DNA from: DSWT01 sp034433375
GTDB lineage: Bacteria; Chloroflexota; Anaerolineae; B4-G1; SLSP01
Assembly: GCA_034433375.1 (NCBI GenBank)
Contig: DAOUAQ010000175.1
Location: 1 to 18,380 of the forward strand
Direction of reading: 5' to 3'
Length of the DNA: 18,380 nucleotides
Shown here: positions 1 to 6,020 of the stretch, in pieces
Numbering within the stretch: position 1 is the first letter of the stretch
How the letters are laid out: each line of letters begins with the position of its first letter
The notes under the pieces: model-generated
Told to the model about the DNA's origin: nothing
The model's input: the letters and a program-made list of their open reading frames with translations, nothing else
Databases searched by the model: none
Made by a program: the position numbers and the translations under genes

Positions 1-104
1 CGATTTCCGCACGCCGCGACGTTCTAAAACGCAAACAGCAACAGCGGATTAGACCCGTTTCAACGTTCCAACGTTCCAACAACTAACTTTCAAGGAGAAG
101 TGGT
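1..104. other. Left-edge spacer upstream of rlmE with 8-bp tandem repeat
   Basis: No complete gene is seen here. Two forward frames are open from the window edge, to stops at 25-27 and 48-50, so the tail of an upstream forward gene may lie here, but it is too short to identify. At 61-80 the 8-bp unit CAACGTTC occurs two and a half times; each unit holds the palindrome AACGTT. A clear ribosome binding site, AAGGAG at 92-97, serves the next gene. Confidence 0.4.
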
Positions 105-710
105 TTGTCGCATTGGCGCAAAGACCAACGCAAGGAATTGTACTTCCAGAAGGCGAAGCAAGAGGGCTATCGCGCCCGTTCGGCGTACAAGCTCCTGCAG
201 ATTCAAGAGAAATTCCACGTCATCCGGCGCGGCGACGTGGTTGTGGATTTGGGCGCAGCGCCGGGATCGTGGTGCCAGGTGACGACAAAGCTGGTAGGCG
301 ACCGAGGCCGCGTAATCGCCCTCGACCTGCAGGAGATCGAACCCATCCCCGGCGTCATCACCCTGCAAGGCGATATGACCGATCCGGCGATCCAGGCGCA
401 GGTGATGGACCTGGTGGGCGGGCGCACTAACGTCGTTCTCAGCGACGCCGCGCCATCCACCACCGGCATCAAACTGCGCGATCACGTGCTGTCCATCGAA
501 TTGGGGCATACGGCGCTCGCCGTCGCCAAAAGCCTTCTCGTACCGGGCGGCAGCCTGGTCATCAAAGTCTTCGAGGGCGAGGATTTGCCCGGCCTGATCC
601 GCGATGTCAAAATGGCCTTTCATCCGGTCAAAGTCCACACCCCCGCCGCCACCCGCAACGAAAGTTGGGAATCCTTCATCATCGCGCAAGGGTTTAAAGG
701 CAGACAGTAG
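105..710 (+). CDS. rlmE: RlmE/RrmJ (FtsJ) family 23S rRNA 2'-O-methyltransferase
   Basis: Predicted to methylate the 2'-OH of a uridine in the A-loop of 23S rRNA (U2552 in E. coli numbering) late in 50S assembly, using S-adenosylmethionine in the cytoplasm. The 201-residue protein has the SAM-binding loop DLGAAPGSW at 48-56. It also has the K-D-K-E catalytic set of the family: K29 in AYKLL, D114 in LSDAAPS, K154 in LVIKVFEGE and E189 in the ESWESF segment. Length is normal for the family. The start is a TTG codon, chosen because AAGGAG lies 7 bases upstream and the protein then begins SHWRKDQRK, as relatives do. The other frames across this region are shadows. It is followed by a repeat-bearing spacer and a co-oriented ATPase gene. 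The family is clear; the exact target base is inferred from homologues. Confidence 0.93.
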   Translation: MSHWRKDQRKELYFQKAKQEGYRARSAYKLLQIQEKFHVIRRGDVVVDLGAAPGSWCQVTTKLVGDRGRVIALDLQEIEPIPGVITLQGDMTDPAIQAQVMDLVGGRTNVVLSDAAPSTTGIKLRDHVLSIELGHTALAVAKSLLVPGGSLVIKVFEGEDLPGLIRDVKMAFHPVKVHTPAATRNESWESFIIAQGFKGRQ

Positions 711-744
711 GCGGGGCGGATTGAACCGTACGCAACACCTTGCA

Positions 745-792
745 GATTTTGTGATTTGCTGATTTTGTGATTTGCTGATTTGGTGATTCGCT
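745..792. repeat. 16-bp tandem repeat, three copies, abutting the sbcC start
   Basis: The unit GATTTTGTGATTTGCT occurs at 745-760 and 761-776. A third copy with two changes (GATTTGGTGATTCGCT) lies at 777-792 and ends two bases before the ATG of the next gene. Each unit is itself built of two related GATTT octamers. The repeat fills the place where a ribosome binding site would be expected. Confidence 0.85.
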
Positions 793-793
793 T

Positions 794-3520
794 ATGATTC
801 CTGAAGAACTACATCTCCGTAACTTTCTCTCCCACCGCGAAACCGATTTGGATTTTCGCGGGGTACACCTCGCCAGCTTGGTGGGTGAAAACGGCGCGGG
901 CAAGTCCGCGCTGCTGGACGCGATCACCTGGGTCGTGTGGGGCCGCTCGCGCGCGCCCTACGGACGCGACGAAGACCTCGTCTACCACGGTGAGGACACT
1001 ATCGAGGTCGAGTACGTCTTCCGGATGCCCTACCAGGGCGGGGATGAACGCCGCTGCCGCATCCTACGCCGCCGCGAGCGCCAGGGACGACGCGCCACCG
1101 GCTCGGTCCTGGATTTCCAGGTCCAGGGTGACGACGGCTGGCGCGCCCTCACCGCCGACAGCATCCGCGAGACGCAGAACCGCATCGTCGAACAACTGGG
1201 GCTGGATTACGACACCTTCATCAATTCCGCCTACCTGCGCCAGGGCCACGCCGATGAATTCACCGTCCAAACCCCCGCCGACCGCAAGCGCGTCCTCAGC
1301 GTCATCCTGGGACTGGATCGGTGGGTCGAGTACCAGGAGCGCGCCAAGAAGCGGCTCTCCGGCGCGCAAGGCCGTCTGCAAGAAGTGGATCGTCGCCTGG
1401 ACGAAACCGCGCAAGAGTTGGCCCGCCGCCCGGAGTACGAGGCGCAGCTTGCCGAAGCGGAGCGGCAGGCGCGGGAGGCCGAAGCGCGCCTCGCCGAAAT
1501 CCAGACGCAGGTGGACAAAATCACCCGCATCCAGGAGCAGGCCCTCGCGCTGCGCCGCCACATCGCCGACCTGGACGAGCGCCTTCAACAGGAGAAAACG
1601 CGGCTGGCGCAACAACGCAGCGAAGAGGAGATGCACCAGGGGCAGCACGCCTACTACGCCGCGATGCTGGATCAAGCCGCCGTCATCGAGGCGAACTACC
1701 AGGCCTATCAGGTCGCCGTCGGCGAGGAGCGCGCCTGGGGCGAGAAACTCGGCCAGGCGGCGCGGCTGCAAAGCGAGAAGTCGCAGTGGGAAGGCGCTAT
1801 CACGGCAGAACGCGAGAAGCTCAACAAGCAGCTTCGCGCGGCGGAACAGGAGATCGTGCGCCTTGACCGCGTCATCGCCGAGAACCGCGCCCGGATGGAG
1901 CGCGCGTTGAGCGACCTGCAGGGGCAGATCACCCTCCTGCAAGAACGCGCCGTCGCGCCGTCGCTGCTGGCCGACCTCGAAGCGGCCCACGCCGAACTGG
2001 CGCGCCTGGAACAAATCGCCCAGGAGCAAGAGGCCGCCCGCGAGACGCTGCAAACCGGCGAAGTCGAACGCACGCGGCTCATTGAACGCAACCGCCAGCT
2101 CCGCGACCTGATGAACGAGGCCAAAAGCCGCATTGAAAGCCTGGCGGAAGCCGAGGCTGCGTGTCCCCTGTGCCGCCAGCCCCTCACACCCGAACACCAG
2201 GAACGCCTGCTCACGGAAATTCAGGCCGAAGGCGAAACGATGGGCGACGAACACCGGGCTAACGCCGTCCGCATCCAAGCCCTACAAGAGGAAAAGACCA
2301 CGCTGCAACAGCGTACTCAGGAGTACGACAAACTGCTCCGCGCGCGTCCCCGGCAGGAACAGACCGTCGCCCGGCTGCTCCAACAGATTGAGCAGAGCGA
2401 CGCCGCGCGCGACCGCATTGCCGATTTGCAGGCGCAGGCCGAAATCGTGGCGCAGCACATCGCCGCCGAAGCCTACGCTGAGACGGAACGCGAAAAACGC
2501 GCGCAAGCCACTGAGCGGTTGAACGCGCATCAAGCGCGCCTCGATCAAGACGATTACGCCGCCGAAGCGCGCGCGGCGCTCGCCGACGTGCTCGCGGCGT
2601 TGGCGGAACTCGGCTACGATGCTGCCGCCCACCAGGAGGTCAAGAAGCGCATCCAGGCGCTCAACAGCGCCGAAGCGGACTACCGCGAACTGGAAAAGGC
2701 GCGCGTCAGCCTGGAAAAGGAAGCCGAAACGCTCAAGCGCCTCGCGTTGGAGATCGAAATGCAGCAGGGGCGCATCGCCAAACTCAACGACGAGCGCGCC
2801 GCGCAGGAAACGGCCCTCGATGCGCTGCGTCCGGCGCTGGCAGAAGCGCCGCGCCTGGAGTATCAGTTGAATCAGGCGCGCCAGCAAGAGTCACTGGCCC
2901 GCCAACGGGTGGGCGCGGCGCGGCAGAACCTCACCGCGCTGCAAACGCTGGAACGCCGTCTGACGGATATGCGCGCGCAACGCGAAGAACTGGCGCAGCG
3001 TGTCGGGCTGCTCACCGAACTGCGCGACGCTTTCGGCGTCAACGGCATCCCGGCGATGATCATCGAGCACACGTTGCCGGAGCTGGAACGCGAGGCCAAC
3101 CACATCCTGCAAAGTCTCACCGCCGGGCGGATGCACGTCCGCTTCGACACGCAGCGCGAGACCAAGACGGGCAACCTGCGCGAGACGCTGGATATCATCA
3201 TCAGCGACGAGAAGGGCACGCGCCCTTATGAAAATTTTAGTGGCGGCGAACAATTTCGCGTCAACTTCGCCATCCGCGTGGCGCTCTCGCGGATGCTGGC
3301 GCAGCGCGCGGGGGTGCGCCTGCGCTCCCTCTTCGTGGACGAGGGCTTCGGCTCATTGGACGCCGAAGGTCGCCAGCGGCTAGTCGAAGCCGTCAAAACC
3401 GTGCAGCACGAATTCGACCTGATCCTCGTGATCACCCACATTGATGAACTGCGCGAGGCGTTCCCCACGCAGATTCAGGTGACGAAGGGGGAAGGGGGAT
3501 CGGTGGTTGAGATTGTGTAA
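794..3520 (+). CDS. sbcC: SbcC/Rad50-like SMC-family ATPase with zinc hook
   Basis: ATPase subunit expected to work with an SbcD/Mre11 nuclease in trimming DNA ends, hairpins and protein-blocked breaks. The 908-residue protein has a Walker A motif GENGAGKS at 31-38 and two long Glu/Arg/Gln-rich coiled-coil arms at about 190-450 and 470-730. A zinc-hook CPLC (C457, C460) sits almost exactly mid-protein. Further on are the ABC signature FSGGEQ around 815-820 and Walker B LFVDEG with D849 and E850, followed by the H-loop segment VITHID. All ATPase elements are intact. No SbcD/Mre11 gene is visible beside it, so its partner, if any, is encoded elsewhere. The ATG has no visible Shine-Dalgarno sequence; a 16-bp tandem repeat occupies that position. 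The SMC/Rad50 family is certain; whether it is a true SbcC orthologue is less so. Confidence 0.9.
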   Translation: MIPEELHLRNFLSHRETDLDFRGVHLASLVGENGAGKSALLDAITWVVWGRSRAPYGRDEDLVYHGEDTIEVEYVFRMPYQGGDERRCRILRRRERQGRRATGSVLDFQVQGDDGWRALTADSIRETQNRIVEQLGLDYDTFINSAYLRQGHADEFTVQTPADRKRVLSVILGLDRWVEYQERAKKRLSGAQGRLQEVDRRLDETAQELARRPEYEAQLAEAERQAREAEARLAEIQTQVDKITRIQEQALALRRHIADLDERLQQEKTRLAQQRSEEEMHQGQHAYYAAMLDQAAVIEANYQAYQVAVGEERAWGEKLGQAARLQSEKSQWEGAITAEREKLNKQLRAAEQEIVRLDRVIAENRARMERALSDLQGQITLLQERAVAPSLLADLEAAHAELARLEQIAQEQEAARETLQTGEVERTRLIERNRQLRDLMNEAKSRIESLAEAEAACPLCRQPLTPEHQERLLTEIQAEGETMGDEHRANAVRIQALQEEKTTLQQRTQEYDKLLRARPRQEQTVARLLQQIEQSDAARDRIADLQAQAEIVAQHIAAEAYAETEREKRAQATERLNAHQARLDQDDYAAEARAALADVLAALAELGYDAAAHQEVKKRIQALNSAEADYRELEKARVSLEKEAETLKRLALEIEMQQGRIAKLNDERAAQETALDALRPALAEAPRLEYQLNQARQQESLARQRVGAARQNLTALQTLERRLTDMRAQREELAQRVGLLTELRDAFGVNGIPAMIIEHTLPELEREANHILQSLTAGRMHVRFDTQRETKTGNLRETLDIIISDEKGTRPYENFSGGEQFRVNFAIRVALSRMLAQRAGVRLRSLFVDEGFGSLDAEGRQRLVEAVKTVQHEFDLILVITHIDELREAFPTQIQVTKGEGGSVVEIV

Positions 3521-3548
3521 CGAACGAAAATCTTCTCAACGCATAACA

Positions 3549-3585
3549 CAGAACCGGCCTGGAAGATATTCCCAGGCCGGTTCTG
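3549..3585. terminator. Hairpin between convergent genes
   Basis: A perfect 14-bp inverted repeat (arms 3549-3562 and 3572-3585, loop of 9) lies between the converging sbcC and toxin genes. There is no T-tract on either side, so it may act as a weak or Rho-assisted bidirectional terminator or as an RNA 3'-end stabiliser. Confidence 0.6.
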
Positions 3586-3604
3586 GCTACCAAATCCGTA
3601 TCGT

Positions 3605-3976
3605 TTACGCCGTATTCTCCGTATCATAAATACGGACACGCCCCGGCTCAACAATCCACAATTGCCCTGCGACCGTCGCTTGCGCTATGAATTCCAGGAC
3701 CTGCACAATCAAGTCTTCCAGGAGCGTCAGGCTAGGATTACGGGACGCACGAATAACGACAATGCCTCCACTTTTTCCCGGCGGGAAACGCAGCGGGTTG
3801 GCGAAATCCAAATCCAATGTAACCAAACAACGTTGTTCAGCACAACACACTTTGTAAAGTTGCCTGTCGGATGCGCCTTGAAGCGATTCATAACGTACCG
3901 TGTGAACGTCGTGCCCAGCCTCCACAAAAAGGCGCTGGGTGCGCGTTCCGAAGTTTTCATCGAGCTTAAAACGCAC
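3605..3976 (-). CDS. DUF5615 PIN-like protein (probable toxin)
   Basis: A small protein of the DUF5615 PIN-like family, typically paired with DUF433 proteins in type II toxin-antitoxin loci and presumed to be a ribonuclease toxin. With the GTG start it has 123 residues, usual for the family. It opens with RFKLDENF, giving the acidic pair D6/E7, and carries TLDLDFAN with D55 and D57, the family's conserved acidic cluster. GIVVIR follows at about 71-76. I chose GTG at 3976 rather than the upstream ATG at 4012 because the family begins at this point and because it overlaps the DUF433 stop by 11 bases, a classic coupled arrangement. Nuclease activity is inferred from the family, not shown by the sequence. 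Confidence 0.85.
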   Translation of the reverse strand: MRFKLDENFGTRTQRLFVEAGHDVHTVRYESLQGASDRQLYKVCCAEQRCLVTLDLDFANPLRFPPGKSGGIVVIRASRNPSLTLLEDLIVQVLEFIAQATVAGQLWIVEPGRVRIYDTENTA

Positions 3977-4214
3977 GCGCGACCTCGCTCGGCAAATCAA
4001 TGTACCGTTCACGAGACATCATTGCGCCATAAGCAATCGCCGCCCTGATATCCTCGTTAGTGAGTTGCGGGTATTCCTCCAGGATCTCCCCAACGCTCAT
4101 ACCAGCAGCAAGAAAATCCAACAGCAGTGAAACCCACAAACGCGTGCCACGGATACGTGGTTTGCCAAAACAGACATCGGGATCAATTGAAATTCGCTCC
4201 AACAACTTATGCAT
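3966..4214 (-). CDS. DUF433 protein (probable VapB45-like antitoxin)
   Basis: An 82-residue DUF433 protein, a compact helix-turn-helix-like family that usually precedes DUF5615 PIN-like genes and acts as the presumed antitoxin and autorepressor. Diagnostic segments are ISIDPDVCFGKPRIRGTRLW at 9-28 and LLDFLAAGMSVGEILEEYP at about 31-49, followed by LTNEDIRAAIAYG. A strong GGAGG lies six bases before the ATG. The gene overlaps the downstream toxin by 11 bases, so the two are co-translated. An extended -10 at 4253-4261 lies 39 bases upstream. The pair sits directly beside a stranded phzF fragment, in line with an accessory islet. Confidence 0.87.
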   Translation of the reverse strand: MHKLLERISIDPDVCFGKPRIRGTRLWVSLLLDFLAAGMSVGEILEEYPQLTNEDIRAAIAYGAMMSRERYIDLPSEVARAF

Positions 4215-4252
4215 CAGGTCCTCCGCGTGAAATCGCAGGCTTTTTTCTTTCT

Positions 4253-4261
4253 ATTCTACCA
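4253..4261 (-). promoter_or_regulatory. Extended -10 promoter of the DUF433/DUF5615 pair
   Basis: On the minus strand the sequence reads TGG-TAGAAT, an extended -10 element. No good -35 is seen, which is common with TGn promoters. Transcription would begin about 7 bases further, leaving a leader of roughly 30 bases that includes the GGAGG of the antitoxin gene. Confidence 0.5.
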
Positions 4262-4288
4262 CGAAACTGCCTTGTACGAGCAGGAACC

Positions 4289-4470
4289 TTAAAAACACAC
4301 CTCACCCTTGAGCACTACCACCGCATCTCCCGTCAATTCCACCCGGTCGTTCTCCGCCAGCCGCACGCCGATCTCGCCGCCGCGCGCCGATGCCTGATAG
4401 GCCAGCATCTCCGTCTTGCCCAACTGCGCGGCCCAATACGGCGTGAGCAACGTGTGCGCCGACCCGGTGT
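4289..4470 (-). pseudogene. Stranded 3' end of a phzF gene
   Basis: Bases 4301-4469 match 5076-5244, the 3' end of the intact phzF gene, in the same orientation, with 15 differences in 169 bases. Translated, it gives TGSAHTLLTPYWAAQLGKT and onwards without interruption to a TAA at 4289-4291, so the frame is still open. Fourteen of the 15 differences are synonymous and one changes Phe to Leu. Differences are uneven: only one in 4398-4469, but fourteen in 4301-4397. There is no start codon or N-terminal part, so it cannot make a PhzF enzyme. Its frame follows directly, three codons on, from the stop of the upstream 80-residue gene. It reads as the old gene end, displaced when new DNA entered. 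Confidence 0.88.
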
Positions 4471-4474
4471 CATG

Positions 4475-4717
4475 CTAGGCCGTTTGTAATTGAGGTTGAA
4501 GCATATTGGAGAAAGAAGCTCTGATGACTTTATCTATACTCTGTGGTAAATCAAGCAGCACAAAATAGTGAGCGGGGTAAAGATAATCCTCGCCGCTTTC
4601 ATCAATAATCCGCACATCTCCATCGGCAGCCGCATCCTCATCAGCCACAACACGATAGAGCTTGTGCCGCTCCAGGGATGCAGGATATCCTTTATTGTCG
4701 ATGCAAATAGCAAACAT
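4475..4717 (-). CDS. Small conserved-type protein of unknown function (80 aa)
   Basis: I do not recognise a named family with certainty. The 80-residue protein is acidic and appears soluble, with the block IDNKGYPASLERHKLYRVV at about 6-24 and then RIIDESGEDYLYPAHYFV at about 36-53. The pattern 'NxGYPASLE..KLYxV ... IDESGEDYLYP' resembles small proteins I recall from Cyanobacteria and Chloroflexota; no function is known to me. AAGAGG lies 9 bases before the ATG. The gene starts 26 bases after the stop of the 77-residue gene on the same strand, so the two are probably co-transcribed. Its stop lies five bases from the junction with the stranded phzF end, so the last dozen residues might be altered by the junction. 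Confidence 0.72.
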   Translation of the reverse strand: MFAICIDNKGYPASLERHKLYRVVADEDAAADGDVRIIDESGEDYLYPAHYFVLLDLPQSIDKVIRASFSNMLQPQLQTA

Positions 4718-4743
4718 GGTAATAAACCTCTTGTCTTTCTACG

Positions 4744-4977
4744 CTAATCCAAATAACGTTTACGCTTGATTTCTCTCTTGCCAATCCCATGCGCTTCATA
4801 CCAGTGCAGTTCTGCGCGTCGGATGCGCCCATTCGAGAGACGTACCATAGCAATACCCTTGAGTTTACGCCACCGGCCAAGACCGTAGTTTTTCTTCAAC
4901 CGCGCAAGGTCCCGAATCGTGTTGCCAGTGGCAATGACTTCTATTTCGGTTATCTCGCCAATGATTTCAAAAGCCAT
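4744..4977 (-). CDS. Small basic protein of unknown function (77 aa)
   Basis: No named family is assigned. With the start at 4977 the protein is 77 residues. It begins MAFEIIGEITEIEVIA and then has a basic segment (RLKKNYGLGRWRKLKGIA), a beta-like stretch ending in AELHWYEAHGIG, and a Lys/Arg-rich tail REIKRKRYLD. The compact basic character and conserved-looking HWYEAHGIG block would fit a nucleic-acid-binding or toxin-like protein, but that is only inference. I chose 4977 over the ATG seven codons upstream (4998) because GGAG lies 8 bases before it. It is the first gene of a two-gene set with the 80-residue protein. Similar proteins, as I recall, occur in Cyanobacteria and Chloroflexota. 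Confidence 0.72.
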   Translation of the reverse strand: MAFEIIGEITEIEVIATGNTIRDLARLKKNYGLGRWRKLKGIAMVRLSNGRIRRAELHWYEAHGIGKREIKRKRYLD

Positions 4978-5063
4978 GTAAACTGCTCCCGCATCCAACT
5001 ATGGCCTGGCGCTTCGAGTCGTTTCTCCCATTTTGCGCCATATCAACGCCTTTGTCAAGAGTT

Positions 5064-5918
5064 TTACGTATACAATTCCCCTTTGAACACCACCACCGCA
5101 TCCCCCGTCAACTCCACGCGGTCGTTCTCTGCCAACCGCACGCCGATCTCGCCGCCACGCGCTGAGGCCTGGTAGGCCAGCATCTCCGTCTTGCCCAACT
5201 GCGCGGCCCAATACGGCGTGAGCAGCGTGTGCGCCGACCCGGTGACGGGGTCTTCGTTGATGCCCACTTTCGGCGCGAAGAAGCGCGAGACGAAATCGTA
5301 GGGTGGTTCGCCGGCTGCCGTTACCATCACACCGCGATAGGTAGCCAGATCCTCAGACGCCAGCAGCGCCGCAAAGTCCGGGCGCAGATCGCGCACCTGC
5401 TGCGCGTCGGCAAGATGAATGAGCAGGTCGTGCGCGCGTGTTCCATACGCGGCAGCCTGCGCCGACGCCACACCGAGCGCCTTGAGCGCCCCGACGGGCG
5501 GCTCGCACGGGACGGGCGTATCCGCCGGGAAATCGAGCGTGATCGTCTCACACGCCGCCGGCCCCGCCGTGACGCGCCGGGCGATGAGGTTGCCGCTGAG
5601 CGTCTCGAAAGTCACGGACGTCGCCTGCACGCCCACTGCGCCGAAAAGCACCGCCGCCGTCGCCAGCGTCGCGTGCCCGCAGAGGCGCACCTCCACCTTG
5701 GGTGTGAACCAGCGCAGCGAGAAACGCGCGGCCTGGTTCCAGGGCGCAGTCCCTACCGGCATCACGAACGCCGTCTCGGAGAGATTCATCTCGGCGGCAA
5801 TCGCCTGCATCAGCGCGTCGTCGAGCGCGTGCGGCAGCAAACACACCGCCGCCGGATTGCCTTTGAAGGGCACGCGGGTAAACGCATCAGCCTGGTATAG
5901 TGGAATCGTATTTTTCAT
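5064..5918 (-). CDS. PhzF-family isomerase/epimerase-like protein
   Basis: A member of the PhzF (diaminopimelate-epimerase-like fold) family; substrates of most members are unknown, and nothing nearby points to phenazine synthesis. The 284-residue protein has NLSETAFV with E48 at the position of the catalytic glutamate, then GHATLAT at 81-87, and INEDPVTGSAHT in the C-terminal half, all family marks. I chose ATG 5918 because GGAGGAG lies just upstream; an in-frame extension to 5972 would run into an intergenic inverted repeat. Bases 5076-5244 at the 3' end recur as a stranded copy at 4301-4469, so the final 56 or so codons of this gene may have been replaced by recombination. The gene itself looks intact. 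Confidence 0.9.
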   Translation of the reverse strand: MKNTIPLYQADAFTRVPFKGNPAAVCLLPHALDDALMQAIAAEMNLSETAFVMPVGTAPWNQAARFSLRWFTPKVEVRLCGHATLATAAVLFGAVGVQATSVTFETLSGNLIARRVTAGPAACETITLDFPADTPVPCEPPVGALKALGVASAQAAAYGTRAHDLLIHLADAQQVRDLRPDFAALLASEDLATYRGVMVTAAGEPPYDFVSRFFAPKVGINEDPVTGSAHTLLTPYWAAQLGKTEMLAYQASARGGEIGVRLAENDRVELTGDAVVVFKGELYT

Positions 5919-5961
5919 CACTCCTCCGGCAAATAGACCTGTTCCTGAATAAGGTTTGGGA

Positions 5962-6013
5962 CGCAGATTCACGCTGATTTATAAAGAATCTGCGTGAATC
6001 TGCGAAAATCCGC
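5962..6013. repeat. 13-bp inverted repeat merged with a 10-bp triple repeat
   Basis: Perfect inverted arms of 13 bp lie at 5962-5974 and 5992-6004, separated by 17 bases. The right part also forms a 10-bp tandem series, AAGAATCTGC, GTGAATCTGC and GAAAATCCGC, at 5984-6013. It sits between the stop of the rlmD-like gene and the start of phzF. A hairpin terminator role for the minus strand is possible, but there is no T-tract. Confidence 0.75.
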
Positions 6014-6020
6014 ATCCGGA

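Larger units (their letters stand above)
4470..5244. other. Putative 775-bp inserted segment carrying two small genes
   Basis: This is the stretch bounded by the two copies of the phzF 3' end, offset by exactly 775 bases. It contains the replacement phzF end, an 86-base spacer and two small minus-strand genes. No integrase, transposase or terminal inverted repeat is visible inside it. It could be the residue of an integrating element that brings its own gene end, or the product of recombination with related DNA. The duplication is seen directly; the mechanism is inferred. Confidence 0.5.

Noticed and set aside
694..927. Minus-strand frame with repeated NQQITKSANHK-like peptides
   Set aside because: The peptide repeat is just translation of the 16-bp tandem repeat.
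1064..2278. A 404-residue minus-strand open frame inside sbcC
   Set aside because: It lies wholly antisense to an intact ATPase gene and is a product of GC-rich codon bias in coiled-coil sequence; composition is Leu/Arg/Ala-rich with no domain.
4127..4489. A forward frame of 120 residues across the antitoxin leader and phzF fragment
   Set aside because: It spans an antisense gene start, a spacer and a pseudogene, and the part over the fragment is the antisense of phzF.
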